This document shows, piece by piece, positions 28,954 through 40,748 of a DNA stretch of 64,000 bases. The DNA comes from Polaromonas glacialis (lineage in GTDB: Bacteria; Pseudomonadota; Gammaproteobacteria; Burkholderiales; Burkholderiaceae_C). Below the pieces are notes generated by a model that worked only from the letters and a program-made list of their open reading frames with translations, was not told the DNA's origin and searched no databases. Position 1 is the stretch's first letter; every line of letters starts with the position of its first letter. The position numbers and the translations under genes were made by a program. The stretch covers positions 2,920,346-2,984,345 of the forward strand of contig NZ_KL448323.1 of assembly GCF_000709345.1 (NCBI RefSeq), given 5' to 3'.

Positions 28954-28982
28954 ATTATCACGAAAGTAAAAGCCAGTGTCAA
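28954..28982 (-). promoter_or_regulatory. Sigma-70 promoter of the spc/alpha ribosomal operon
   Basis: On the minus strand TTGACA (28977-28982) and GATAAT (28954-28959) are separated by 17 bases, eleven of twelve consensus matches. Transcription would start near 28947 and leave a leader of about 140 bases before rplN. The 28805-29222 intergenic region holds nothing else I recognise apart from a short GTAGCTATCAAAAACATAG fragment near 29137. Confidence 0.8.
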
Positions 28983-29222
28983 CAATGTTTGTAAAAATAA
29001 TCCTGTTGGACGGTATTTGATGCCAGGTTGAAATCCTCCGTCATTCTTGCGCCCGGCAAAACCACCGTGCCAGAATCGGGTCAGACAAAGAAATTCAGGA
29101 TCAAATTAGCCGTTTGCGCACTACCAAACTGCACAAGTAGCTATCAAAAACATAGTGCCCGGACAAAGCAATGCCGCGCAGCTTGCAGGGCAGGCTGTGG
29201 CATTCAACCAACGCGGACGCCC

Positions 29223-30818
29223 TCAAACCGGGGCCGGCACCGTCAGGTATTGGTCGCACAGCGTCAAAAACGAGGGCAGTTGCGCGTCGATGCCGTTCTC
29301 CTGCTGGAGCAACGCGGCCACTGCCGGCGCCAGGGTGCGCGCCAGTGCCGCATCCAGAAACAGCAGGCGCGAGCGCCGTGCCAGCACATCTTCCACGGTC
29401 CGGGCATATTCGTAGCGCGCGGCAAAGCGCACCATGGCTTCACTCAGGCCGCCGCCCAGTTCCTGGTCTGCGCCGCGCATGGCCTGGACCGCGCCCGCCT
29501 CGCTGCCGTACAGGTGCAGCCCGGGCGGGCTGCTGATCGGCACGCTGGAGCCTTGCGCCCCGACCAGCCGGAGATGGTCGGTCGCCAGCCCGGTGCGCGC
29601 CGGCAGCAGTCCGGCGGCAAAGCATTTTTCGAGCACGTCGCCGGCCATGGCGCGGTAGGTCGTCCATTTGCCGCCGGTCACCGTGACCAGGCCGCTCTTG
29701 CTGACCAGCACGGTGTGCTCGCGCGACAAGGACTTGGTGCGCTCGGCATCGTCATCGGCCGGCTTGACCAGCGGCCGCAGGCCGACCCAGAGGCTCCTGA
29801 TGTCGGCCAGCCCGGGCGCGCGGCTCAGGTAGCGGGCCGACTCGCGCAGGATGAAGTCGATCTCTTCACGAAACGGCAGCGGTTCGCGCGCCAGGTCGCG
29901 GCGCGGCGTGTCGGTGGTGCCCAGGATGGTCTTGCCCAGCCAGGGCACGGCGAACAGCACCCGGCCGTCGGCCGTCTTGGGAATCAGCAGGGCGTGGTCG
30001 GTGGGCAGGAACTCGCGGTCCACCACGATATGCACGCCCTGGCTGGGAGCGACCATCGGCTTGGCATCGCGGCCCGTCGCCTGGCCATCCTGCAAACGCA
30101 GGCGGTCCACCCAGACCCCGGTGGCATTGACCACGCAACTGGCATGCAACTCATGGGTGTGGCCCGTTTCCCGGTCCTTCACCCACAGGCCGGTGACCTT
30201 GCCGTCTTCATGGATCAGCCGGGTGGCGGCGCAGTAATTGACCAGCAGCGCGCCGTGCCGGGCGGCCGTGCGCGCCAGCGCCAGCGCCAGCCGCGCATCG
30301 TCGAACTGGCCGTCCCAGTACTTGACGCCGCCCTTGAGGCCTTGCGGCTGCAGCGTGGGCAGGCGCGCCAGGGTGTCGGCGCGGTTCAGGAATTCGGTAT
30401 CGCCCAGCCCGTCCTTGCCCGCCAGGGCGTCGTACAGCTTGAGCCCGACGCCATAGAAAGGCGACTCCCAGAATTTGTATGAAGGCATGACAAAAGGCAG
30501 CGGCTGCGCCAGGTGCGGCGCGATGGCCAGCAGCGTCGAGCGCTCATGCAGGGCTTCGCGCACCAGCGAGATATTGCCCTGCGCCAGGTAGCGCACGCCG
30601 CCGTGTACCAGTTTGGTGGCGCGCGACGACGTGCCCTTGGCAAAGTCGTGCGACTCGACCAGCACCACCGAAAATCCGCGCGCCGCCGCATCCAGCGCCA
30701 CGCCCAGGCCGGTGGCGCCGCCGCCGATGACGGCGACATCGTAATGGCGCGGTTCGGCGAGCCGGCTCAGCAGGTCCTTGCGCCGCGTGGGGGCAGGTAA
30801 TACCGGCTCAAACATCAT
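29223..30818 (-). CDS. glpD: FAD-dependent glycerol-3-phosphate dehydrogenase
   Basis: The 531-residue protein has an N-terminal FAD-binding motif VAVIGGGATGLGVALDAAARG with the following acidic residue (VLVESHDF), the GlpD signature GTSSRATKLVHGGVRYL, and the C-terminal alpha-helical cap domain. It oxidises glycerol-3-phosphate to dihydroxyacetone phosphate and passes electrons to quinone at the inner membrane. The start at 30818 (MMFEPVLP) precedes the FAD fold. It is downstream of the glycerol importer operon on the same strand, but a terminator separates them, so it has its own promoter. An AGTGAACA octamer upstream (30907-30914) also occurs in the glpS-glpR regulatory region. Confidence 0.95.
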   Translation of the reverse strand: MMFEPVLPAPTRRKDLLSRLAEPRHYDVAVIGGGATGLGVALDAAARGFSVVLVESHDFAKGTSSRATKLVHGGVRYLAQGNISLVREALHERSTLLAIAPHLAQPLPFVMPSYKFWESPFYGVGLKLYDALAGKDGLGDTEFLNRADTLARLPTLQPQGLKGGVKYWDGQFDDARLALALARTAARHGALLVNYCAATRLIHEDGKVTGLWVKDRETGHTHELHASCVVNATGVWVDRLRLQDGQATGRDAKPMVAPSQGVHIVVDREFLPTDHALLIPKTADGRVLFAVPWLGKTILGTTDTPRRDLAREPLPFREEIDFILRESARYLSRAPGLADIRSLWVGLRPLVKPADDDAERTKSLSREHTVLVSKSGLVTVTGGKWTTYRAMAGDVLEKCFAAGLLPARTGLATDHLRLVGAQGSSVPISSPPGLHLYGSEAGAVQAMRGADQELGGGLSEAMVRFAARYEYARTVEDVLARRSRLLFLDAALARTLAPAVAALLQQENGIDAQLPSFLTLCDQYLTVPAPV

Positions 30819-30906
30819 GAACTTCAATTCCCGTTTCCATAAAACCTGTTGTCCTGATTTGCTTGAACCTTGCACACGGGCTGTCTTGCGCGTTGGCGCG
30901 CGCCGA

Positions 30907-30914
30907 AGTGAACA
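30907..30914. promoter_or_regulatory. Possible GlpR half-site upstream of glpD
   Basis: AGTGAACA here is identical to 37283-37290 in the glpS-glpR intergenic region, the only two glycerol gene control regions in the window. An eight-base match is weak alone, but the shared regulon makes it worth recording. Confidence 0.3.
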
Positions 30915-30951
30915 GGGGGAAATCACACGCACCTTCCTTCACAGCAGTGAA

Positions 30952-31065
30952 GGCGCCTGATAGTTATTGCTACTTAATTTATAGCTGCTTGCGCATACTG
31001 TAACTGCGCAAAAGGCATATTTAATGTTGAAAACCTGTTTTCTGGTTAAAACGGTTGCGCGCTGG
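30952..31065. repeat. Dispersed palindromic element, copy B
   Basis: TTGCTACTTAATTTATAGC, then TGCTTGCGCA and CTGCGCAAAAG, then GTTTTCTGGTTAAAA and GCGCGCTGG match copy A (9159-9274) along their full length with scattered substitutions. The copy lies between glpD and the importer operon terminator, in a 343-base region without a gene. Confidence 0.8.
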
Positions 31066-31111
31066 CGCCACCCAGGAGCTGCTGCGGCGCCTGAAGCAGT
31101 CAGGCTTGGCG

Positions 31112-31151
31112 AAAAAAAACGGGCCGCATGAAGCAAACACCTCATGCGGCC
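31112..31151 (-). terminator. Rho-independent terminator of the glycerol importer operon
   Basis: GGCCGCATGA (31122-31131) pairs exactly over ten bases with TCATGCGGCC (31142-31151). On the minus strand the hairpin is followed by CG and eight T residues. It sits 10 bases after the stop of the last importer gene. Confidence 0.92.
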
Positions 31152-31161
31152 ACGGGGCAGC

Positions 31162-32892
<1,731 letters not shown>

Positions 32893-32986
32893 GACTTGTC
32901 TCCTCATTGGTTCGCTCCCCGTGAATGAAGGCTTTTCGGCTCCGGGAAGGATGAGCCGGTTTGCTCTTTTAAAAAACAGTTTTCGT

Positions 32987-33295
32987 TCAACCCTTGCGCA
33001 TGATCACGGCCAGCAAGGCCATCGACAGCACGAAGCTGATCCAGATGGACGGGTCGCCTTCCAGCCCCAGCCATTCGGCCAGCTTGCCGCTGATGCCGAC
33101 AAACGCCAGGTTCACATAGGCCGCGCTCAGCAGGCCGATGAACAGCCGGTCGCCGCGCGTGGTGGCTAGTGGCAAAAAGCCGCGCCGCAAACGGGTGGGC
33201 GACTTCATCTCCCAGACCGTCATGCCGACGAGCATCAGCACGATGCAGCTGAAAAATACCGCCACCGGCGTGGTCCAGGCCATCCACTCGAACAT
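32987..33295 (-). CDS. DUF2160 small membrane protein of the glycerol importer
   Basis: The 102-residue protein has about three membrane segments, at 8-28, 47-70 and 82-98. It matches the DUF2160 family, which occurs almost only inside glycerol/sn-glycerol ABC importer operons between a permease and the binding protein. Its role is unknown; an accessory to the permeases is the simplest idea. It is spaced 12 bases from the upstream permease gene. Confidence 0.75.
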   Translation of the reverse strand: MFEWMAWTTPVAVFFSCIVLMLVGMTVWEMKSPTRLRRGFLPLATTRGDRLFIGLLSAAYVNLAFVGISGKLAEWLGLEGDPSIWISFVLSMALLAVIMRKG

Positions 33296-33307
33296 GGTGT
33301 TTTCCTT

Positions 33308-34112
33308 TCAGACCCGGCCCATCGCGAAACCCTTGGCGATGTAGTTGCGGACAAACCAGATCACGATGGCGCCTGGCACGATGGTCAGCACCCCGGCAGC
33401 GGCCAGCGTCGCCCAGTCCATGCCCGACGCCGACACCGTTCGCGTCATGGTGGCGACGATGGGCTTGGCATTGACGCTGGTCAGCGTGCGCGCCAGCAGC
33501 AGTTCGACCCAGCTGAACATGAAGCAAAAGAAGGCCGCCACGCCCACGCCGGCCTTGATCAGCGGTAAAAATATCCGCACGAAGAAGCGCGGAAACGAGT
33601 AGCCGTCGATATACGCCGTCTCGTCGATCTCGCGCGGAATGCCGCTCATGAAGCCTTCCAGGATCCACACGGCCAGCGGCACGTTGAACAGCAGGTGCGC
33701 CAGCGCCACGGCAATGTGCGTGTCCATCAGGCCGACGGTGGTGTAGAGCTGGAAGAACGGCAGCAAAAAGACGGCGGGCGGCGTCATGCGGTTGGTCAGC
33801 AGCCAGAAAAACACGTGCTTGTCGCCTATGAAGCTGTAGCGTGAAAACGCATAGGCGGCCGGCAGCGCCACCGACACCGAGATCACCGTGTTGATCGCCA
33901 CATAGATCAGGCTGTTGATGTAACCCGAATACCAGGACGGGTCAGTGAATATCTTGATGTAGTTGTCCCAGGTGAAATGCTGCGGAAAGAACGAAAAGCT
34001 CGACAAAATTTCGGCATTCGTCTTGAAGCTCATGTTGACCATCCAGTAGATGGGCAGCAGCGCGAAGACGATGTAGCCGACTAGAAAGAACGTGCGCGCC
34101 TGAAACTTCGGC

Positions 34113-34120
<8 letters not shown>
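33308..34120 (-). CDS. glpQ: Glycerol ABC transporter permease GlpQ
   Basis: The 270-residue protein has six membrane segments typical of a MalG-type permease. The EAA loop that contacts the ATPases reads EIDETAYIDGYSFPRFFVRI. It overlaps the preceding permease gene by eight bases. It would form the channel with GlpP. Confidence 0.9.
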
Positions 34121-35002
<882 letters not shown>

Positions 35003-35006
<4 letters not shown>

Positions 35007-36082
35007 GCGTCCACCAGTTCTTCATGGCGGTAAAAACAGGTGTGCGGCCCGATGACGCGCAGCCAGACGTTCTGCCCGGCCACGGGCACGCTGGCCTCGG
35101 GCGGGAGCCGCACCTTGACGGTGTTGGCGTCCACGGTAGCGGTCAGCATGAAGTGGGTGCCGATGTCCTGCACCATCGTCACAGTGAAGGGCAATGCGGC
35201 CGGGTCGCCCTCTGTGCTTTGCGCCACATATTCAGGCCGAACGCCCAACTTGAGATCGCCTTCAGGCAGCAATCGGCCCGAAGGCAGTGCCAGGGCATGC
35301 CCGGCCACACGCAGCACGCCATTGGCCAGAATGGCCGGTAGAAAATTCATGCCGGGCGAGCCGATGAAATGGCCGACGAAGGTGTGGCGCGGACGCTCAA
35401 ACAGCGCATCGGCCGAGCCTGTCTGCACGGCGCGGCCACGCGTCATCACCACGACTTCCTCGGCGAAGGTCAGCGCCTCGACCTGGTCGTGCGTGACGTA
35501 GATCAGGGTGAGCTTGAGTTCATGGTGAATCTGCTTGAGCTTGCGCCGCAGCTGCCATTTCAGCAGCGGGTCGATCACCGTCAGCGGCTCGTCGAACAGC
35601 ACCGCCGACACGTCGGAGCGGACCAGCCCCCGGCCCAGCGATATCTTTTGCTTGGCGTCGGCCGCCAAGCCGGCGGCGCGCTGGTTGAGCTGGCCGCTCA
35701 TGTCGAGCATCTCGGCAATCTCGCCGACGCGCTTCTTGATCTGGTCCTCGGGAACCTTGCGGTTGCGCAGCGGAAAGGCCAGGTTTTGCGCCACCGTCAT
35801 GGTGTCGTAGATCACCGGAAACTGGAACACCTGCGCGATGTTGCGCTGCTGCGGCGTGGCGCGGGTCATGTCAACGCCGTCAAACCGGACGCTGCCCTGC
35901 GAGGGCGCGACCAGCCCGGAAATGATGTTGAGCAGCGTGGTCTTGCCGCAGCCCGAAGGCCCGAGCAACGCGTAGGCGCCGCCGTCGCGAAACGTCATCT
36001 GCAGGGGCAGCAGCGCATAGTCGGCGTCCTCGCGCGGATGGGGCCGATAGGCATGGGCCAGGTCGAGTTCAATGCACGCCAT
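35003..36082 (-). CDS. glpT: Glycerol ABC transporter ATPase GlpT (degenerate signature motif)
   Basis: The 359-residue ATPase has a normal Walker A (GPSGCGKTT), Q-loop region, Walker B (VLFDEPLTVID) and H-loop (VTHDQ), plus a C-terminal TOBE-like domain. The ABC signature is not LSGGQ: it reads LAADAKQKISLGRGL. In a dimer with GlpS, the site that uses this signature would therefore be impaired. This gene overlaps glpS by 14 bases. Confidence 0.92.
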
Positions 36083-37205
36083 GCGCAGCGCCCTCCTCTT
36101 GCGTTTTTCGCACTGGCTCGATTTGCCCGAGTGGCCGCAGCGGCGCGACCAGCAGCGCGCCGGCCGCGTCGAACAGATAGACCTGCGCCGGGTCCAGGTA
36201 GAGCGTCAGCGGCGCACCCAGGTCGAAGCGGTGCACGCCCGTCAGCTGGGCCACCAGTTCGCCGACCGCCGTCGCGACATGCACATACGTGCTGGAGCCG
36301 GAAATCTCGGCCAGCTCGACCCTGCCCGGCAGCGCCGCATCGCCCGGCCGTGCGGCGACGCGCAGCGAACTGCCGCGAATGCCTGCGGTTAGCGATGCCA
36401 GGCTTGGAGCCGGCGCTGCCGGCAGCGCCATGGCCAGCGCCGGGCCGTGGACCAGCTGCACGCCGTGGGCCGCCGGCAGCGCGGCGACCAGGTTCATTGG
36501 CGGGTCGCTGAACGCGCGGGCGACGCGCAGCGACAGCGGGTGGTGGAACACCTGCGCCGTCGGCCCGTACTGCAGCAATTCGCCGGCGTCCAGCACGGCG
36601 GTGTGGCCGCCCAGCAGCAAGGCTTCGCCCGGCTCGGTGGTGGCGTAGACCACGGTCGAGTCGCCGGCCGCGAACAGCTGCGTCAGTTCTTCGCGCAACT
36701 CCTCGCGCAGCTTGTAGTCCAGGTTCACCAGCGGCTCGTCGAGCAGCATCAGCGGCGCGCCCTTGGCCAGCGCCCGCGCCAGCGCCACGCGCTGCTGCTG
36801 GCCGCCCGACAGCTCGGCCGGGTAGCGGTCCAGGAACATCTCGATGTGCAGACGCGCCGCCAGAGCCCGGACCTTGGCGTCGATGTCCTTTTCGCCGCGC
36901 AGCCTGAGCGGCGAGCCAATGTTGTCGGCCACCTTCAGCGACGGGTAGTTGATGAACTGCTGGTACACCATGGCGACGTTGCGCTCGCGCACGGCGGTCC
37001 CGGTCACGTCCACGCCATCGACCAGTACCCGGCCCTGCGTCGGCACGTCGAGCCCGGCCATGATGCGCATCAGGCTGGTCTTGCCGGCCTGCGTGGCACC
37101 CAGCAGCACGGTGACTTCACCGGGAGGCGGCGCCAGGCTGATGCCATGGAGCCACTGCTCGGGGCCGACTTTCTTGCCGATGTGCTCAAGCGCCAGCTGC
37201 ATCAT
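36069..37205 (-). CDS. glpS: Glycerol ABC transporter ATPase GlpS (no H-loop histidine)
   Basis: The 378-residue ATPase has Walker A GATQAGKT, a perfect signature LSGGQQQRVALARAL, and Walker B LMLLDEPLVNLD. The H-loop position reads VYATTEPGEA, with threonine in place of the usual histidine. It also has a C-terminal TOBE-like domain. It is the first gene of the importer operon. The start at 37205 (MMQLALEH) fits the ATPase fold; the open frame continues upstream through the regulatory region. Confidence 0.92.
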   Translation of the reverse strand: MMQLALEHIGKKVGPEQWLHGISLAPPPGEVTVLLGATQAGKTSLMRIMAGLDVPTQGRVLVDGVDVTGTAVRERNVAMVYQQFINYPSLKVADNIGSPLRLRGEKDIDAKVRALAARLHIEMFLDRYPAELSGGQQQRVALARALAKGAPLMLLDEPLVNLDYKLREELREELTQLFAAGDSTVVYATTEPGEALLLGGHTAVLDAGELLQYGPTAQVFHHPLSLRVARAFSDPPMNLVAALPAAHGVQLVHGPALAMALPAAPAPSLASLTAGIRGSSLRVAARPGDAALPGRVELAEISGSSTYVHVATAVGELVAQLTGVHRFDLGAPLTLYLDPAQVYLFDAAGALLVAPLRPLGQIEPVRKTQEEGAAHGVH

Positions 37206-37278
37206 CGGGCTCCGGCATAAAGAGGCGGCAAGGCAGCCGGCCGCACAAAATGCGGGCGCGCAGCCATTCCTGGAAGTT

Positions 37279-37354
37279 GAACAGTGAACAAACAGAACAC
37301 TCCTTGCGCAGCGTTTTCGCCCCGCGAATATTTTCCATTCTGTTCTTTTGACAA
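37279..37354. promoter_or_regulatory. glpS promoter and putative GlpR operators
   Basis: On the minus strand TTGTCA (37349-37354) and AATATT (37327-37332), 16 bases apart, form a plausible glpS promoter. TGTTCT (37341-37346) lies in its spacer and is the complement of AGAACA at 37294-37299. Two more GAACA copies (37279-37283, 37286-37290) follow. This arrangement of repeated half-sites fits binding by the DeoR-type repressor encoded just to the right. Confidence 0.5.
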
Positions 37355-37446
37355 TGTTTTTATCTAATTGTTTTCCCTTATTCTTTTCCTTTTGCTTCGC
37401 TATAAAGTCAGCCCATGCGCCAATCTCCTGGCCTTCCCGCCGCCCC

Positions 37447-38214
37447 ATGAACGCCAATCCCCGGCAAATCAAGCTGCTCGACATGGTCCGCACGCACGGA
37501 TCGGCGTCCGTCGAACAGCTTGCCGACCAGCTTGGCGTCACGCTGCAGACGGTGCGGCGCGATGTCCAGCGGCTGGCCGAAACCGGCATGCTGACGCGCT
37601 TTCACGGCGGCGTGCGGGCTGCCAGCTCCACCGTTGAAAACCTGGCCCACCAGCAGCGCGAAAGCCTGAACGCCGAAGGCAAGGCGCGCATTGCCCGGGC
37701 CGTGGCCAGGCGCGTGCCCAACGGCTGCTCGCTGATCCTCAACATCGGCACCACCACCGAGGCGATTGCCAGGGCGCTGCTGCACCACAAGCGGCTGCGC
37801 GTGATCACCAACAACCTCAATGTGGCGGCCATTTTGTGCGGCAACACCGACTGCGAGGTGATCGTGGCCGGCGGCGTCGTGCGCCCCCGGGACCGCGGCA
37901 TCGTGGGCGAGGCGGCGCTCGATTTCATCCGCCAGTTCAAGGTGGACATCGCGCTGATCGGCATTTCGGGCATCGAGCCCGACGGCTCGCTGCGCGATTT
38001 TGATTACCGCGAGGTCAGGGTGGCGCAGACCATCATCGCGCAGGCCAGGGAAGTCTGGCTGGCGGCCGACAGCAGCAAGTTCAACCGGCCCGCCATGGTC
38101 GAGCTGGCGACCCTTTCGCAAATCGACTGGCTGTTCACCGACCAGGCGCCGCCCGAGCCTTTTCCGGCGCTGCTGGAAAAAGCCGGCGTCAGCTGCGACA
38201 TCGCCCACGACTGA
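37447..38214 (+). CDS. glpR: DeoR-family glycerol regulon repressor GlpR
   Basis: The 255-residue protein has an N-terminal DeoR helix-turn-helix ([20 protein letters not shown], then [10 protein letters not shown]) and a C-terminal sugar-phosphate sensing domain with [13 protein letters not shown] and [15 protein letters not shown]. In this context the inducer is presumably glycerol-3-phosphate. It is divergent from the importer operon and 46 bases upstream of glpK, so it probably controls both and itself. The start at 37447 (MNANPRQIK) matches the normal start of the helix-turn-helix. Confidence 0.9.
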   Translation: MNANPRQIKLLDMVRTHGSASVEQLADQLGVTLQTVRRDVQRLAETGMLTRFHGGVRAASSTVENLAHQQRESLNAEGKARIARAVARRVPNGCSLILNIGTTTEAIARALLHHKRLRVITNNLNVAAILCGNTDCEVIVAGGVVRPRDRGIVGEAALDFIRQFKVDIALIGISGIEPDGSLRDFDYREVRVAQTIIAQAREVWLAADSSKFNRPAMVELATLSQIDWLFTDQAPPEPFPALLEKAGVSCDIAHD

Positions 38215-38260
38215 ACCCTGTACTGCACCCGGCAACACTCCATTTCTGACCAACCCCACC

Positions 38261-39754
38261 ATGACCTATCTGCTCGCCCTCGACCAGGGCACCTCCAGTT
38301 CGCGCAGCATCGTGTTTGACGAACAAGGCCGCATCGTGGCGCAGGCGCAGCAGGAGCTGCCGCAAATATTCCCCCGGCCCGGCTGGGTCGAGCACGACCC
38401 GATGGAAATCTGGCGCGGCCAGCTGGCCACGACCCGGCAGGCGCTGGCCAGCGCGGAGCTGAAGGCGAGCGACATCGGCGCGCTGGGCATCACCAACCAG
38501 CGCGAAACCACGGTGCTCTGGAACCGCCGCACCGGCCAGCCGGTGCACCACGCCATCGTCTGGCAGGACCGGCGCGCCGAAGCGACCTGCGCGCAACTGC
38601 GCGAGCAAGGCTTTGAGGCGCTGATCCAGTCCCGGACCGGTCTGCTGATCGATGCCTATTTTTCCGGCACCAAGCTCAAGTGGCTGCTCGACCACGTGCC
38701 TGGCGCGCGCGCGCAAGCCAAACGCGGCGAACTCGCCTTTGGCACCATCGACAGCTGGCTGGTCTGGCAGCTGACCGGCGGCGCGGTGCATGCCACCGAT
38801 GTCAGCAATGCGTCGCGCACCATGCTGTTCAATGTGCGGACCAACCAGTGGGACGCCGAACTGCTGGGCCTGCTCGGCATTCCCGCGTCGCTGATGCCGG
38901 AGGTCAAGCCATCGAGCGCGCATTACGGCGAGGTGCGGCCCGAACTGCTGGGCCACGCCGTGCCGATCGGCGGCGTCGCCGGCGACCAGCAAAGCGCGCT
39001 GTTCGGCCAGGCCTGCTTCAAGGCCGGACTGGCCAAGAACACCTACGGCACCGGCTGCTTTTTGCTGATGCATACCGGCACGCAATTCCAGACGTCGAAG
39101 AACGGCCTGCTGACCACCAGCGCCGCGCAGACCACTGCTCAAGCAGAATTCGCGCTCGAAGGGAGCGTGTTTGTCGGCGGCGCGGTGGTGCAGTGGCTGC
39201 GCGACGGCCTCAACGCCATCCGGGGCAGCGCCGAAGTCGAGGCGCTGGCGCAAAGCGTTCCCGACTCGGGCGGCGTGATGATGGTGCCGGCCTTCACCGG
39301 TCTGGGCGCGCCCTACTGGAAGCCCGACGCGCGCGGCACCATCACCGGCCTGACACGCGGAACGACCGTGGCGCACATCGCGCGCGCCGCGCTCGAAAGC
39401 ATCGCCTACCAAAGCGCCGCGCTGCTGCTCGCCATGAGCCGCGATGCGGTGGCCGCCGGCGCCGCGCCGCTCGCCGAGTTGCGCGTCGATGGCGGCGCCT
39501 GCATCAACGACCTGCTGATGCAGTTCCAGGCCGACCTGCTGGGCATTCCGGTGATCCGCCCGGCGGTGACCGAAACCACGGCACTCGGCGCGGCCTGGCT
39601 GGCGGGCCTGTCCTGCGGCGTTTACCGCAGCGTCGAGGAGCTGTCCGGCTTGTGGCGTGCCGAACGCACTTTCATTCCAACACTGGGTGCCGAACGCGCC
39701 GCCGGCCTGATGGCGCAGTGGGAGCATGCGGTGCGGCAGACGGTGCAGACTTAA
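38261..39754 (+). CDS. glpK: Glycerol kinase
   Basis: The 497-residue FGGY-family kinase begins [20 protein letters not shown] and has the glycerol-binding residues in [11 protein letters not shown], the catalytic aspartate region [14 protein letters not shown], and the ATP-binding [18 protein letters not shown]. It phosphorylates glycerol to glycerol-3-phosphate, the GlpD substrate. With the importer and glpD it completes a glycerol catabolic module; no GlpF facilitator is nearby, so entry is probably by the ABC importer. Confidence 0.97.
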   Translation: MTYLLALDQGTSSSRSIVFDEQGRIVAQAQQELPQIFPRPGWVEHDPMEIWRGQLATTRQALASAELKASDIGALGITNQRETTVLWNRRTGQPVHHAIVWQDRRAEATCAQLREQGFEALIQSRTGLLIDAYFSGTKLKWLLDHVPGARAQAKRGELAFGTIDSWLVWQLTGGAVHATDVSNASRTMLFNVRTNQWDAELLGLLGIPASLMPEVKPSSAHYGEVRPELLGHAVPIGGVAGDQQSALFGQACFKAGLAKNTYGTGCFLLMHTGTQFQTSKNGLLTTSAAQTTAQAEFALEGSVFVGGAVVQWLRDGLNAIRGSAEVEALAQSVPDSGGVMMVPAFTGLGAPYWKPDARGTITGLTRGTTVAHIARAALESIAYQSAALLLAMSRDAVAAGAAPLAELRVDGGACINDLLMQFQADLLGIPVIRPAVTETTALGAAWLAGLSCGVYRSVEELSGLWRAERTFIPTLGAERAAGLMAQWEHAVRQTVQT

Positions 39755-39845
39755 AGCCTGCGCCTGCGCCAGGGCCGTGGGGGACAATTCAGGACCCAGG
39801 CGCGCATTCCGATACCCTTCCTGGCCCATCAGCCAACACACCACC

Positions 39846-40685
39846 ATGACTTCCCATACTCCCGACAACAGCCACGAACACATCGCCTTCATCGGCGGCG
39901 GCAACATGGCCAGCGCCATCATTGGCGGCCTGCTCAAGCGCGGCCTTCCGGCCGGGCAAATCCAGGTGATCGAACCGTTTTCCGAGCAACGCGCCCGGCT
40001 CGCGCAGCAGTTCCAGGTCGAGGTCAGCGAAGCACCCGGCGCGTCGCTGAACTGTGCGGCGCTGGTCGTCTGGGCCGTCAAGCCGCAGACCTTTCGCGAA
40101 GCTGCGGAACAAAGCCGCGCCCACACCCAGAACGCGCTGCACCTGAGCGTGGCCGCCGGCATCCGTTCCGACACCATTGCCCGCTGGCTGGGTACCGAAC
40201 GCGTGGTTCGCGCCATGCCCAACACGCCGGCACTGATCGGCCAGGGCATGACCGCCCTCTTCGCCCGGCCCGCCGCCAGCGCCGCCGACCGGCTGGCCGT
40301 GGAGCGGGTGGTGCAGACCACGGGCGCGTATTTGTGGCTGGACCAGGAACAGCAGCTCGACGCGGTGACCGCCCTGTCCGGTTCCGGCCCGGCCTACGTT
40401 TTTTACTTCATCGAAGCCATGGTCCAGGCCGGCACCGAGATGGGCCTGAGCCCGGAACAAGCCCGTCACCTGGCGATTGGCACGTTTGTCGGCGCATCGG
40501 CGCTGGCGCAGGAATCGACCGAGCCGCCCGAGGTGCTGCGCGGCCGCGTCACGTCCAAAGGCGGAACGACCTACGCGGCGCTGACGTCGATGGAGCAAAG
40601 TGGCATCAAGGCGCGGTTCATCCAGGCCATGCAGGCCGCCCGCCAGCGTGCCAGCGAGATGGGCGATGAATTTGGCGCCAGTTGA
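39846..40685 (+). CDS. proC: Pyrroline-5-carboxylate reductase
   Basis: The 279-residue protein has the Rossmann motif IAFIGGGNMASAIIGGLL and the ProC signature RAMPNTPALIGQGMTALF, plus LSGSGPAYVFYFIEAM and LRGRVTSKGGTTYAAL. It reduces pyrroline-5-carboxylate to proline with NAD(P)H. The start at 39846 begins the fold; it follows glpK by 91 bases, so co-transcription is possible. Confidence 0.96.
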   Translation: MTSHTPDNSHEHIAFIGGGNMASAIIGGLLKRGLPAGQIQVIEPFSEQRARLAQQFQVEVSEAPGASLNCAALVVWAVKPQTFREAAEQSRAHTQNALHLSVAAGIRSDTIARWLGTERVVRAMPNTPALIGQGMTALFARPAASAADRLAVERVVQTTGAYLWLDQEQQLDAVTALSGSGPAYVFYFIEAMVQAGTEMGLSPEQARHLAIGTFVGASALAQESTEPPEVLRGRVTSKGGTTYAALTSMEQSGIKARFIQAMQAARQRASEMGDEFGAS

Positions 40686-40692
40686 GCACCAA

Positions 40693-40748
40693 ATCGCCCG
40701 TTTATGCATGTAGAACGGGCGCAAGCAGCTATTTATTTAATAGCAATC
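40693..40748. repeat. Dispersed palindromic element between proC and ubiA, with hairpin
   Basis: CGCCCGTT (40695-40702) pairs exactly with AACGGGCG (40714-40721), followed by GCAAGCAGCTATTTATTTAATAGCAA, of which the right part is the dispersed element. As the two flanking genes converge, the hairpin may act as a terminator for one or both, though the T-runs are weak. Confidence 0.6.

Noticed and set aside
29028-30482. Plus-strand open frame of 484 codons opposite glpD
   Set aside because: Arginine/glutamine/alanine-rich with no motif; glpD on the minus strand is unmistakable.
37348-37353. TTGACA on the plus strand as the -35 of a glpR promoter
   Set aside because: No -10-like hexamer at 15-19 bases; a TATAAA at 37401 is too far. 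The minus-strand reading as the glpS -35 is better supported.
38189-40321. Minus-strand open frame of 710 codons opposite glpK and proC
   Set aside because: Spans two well-recognised plus-strand genes and reads as composition-driven antisense.
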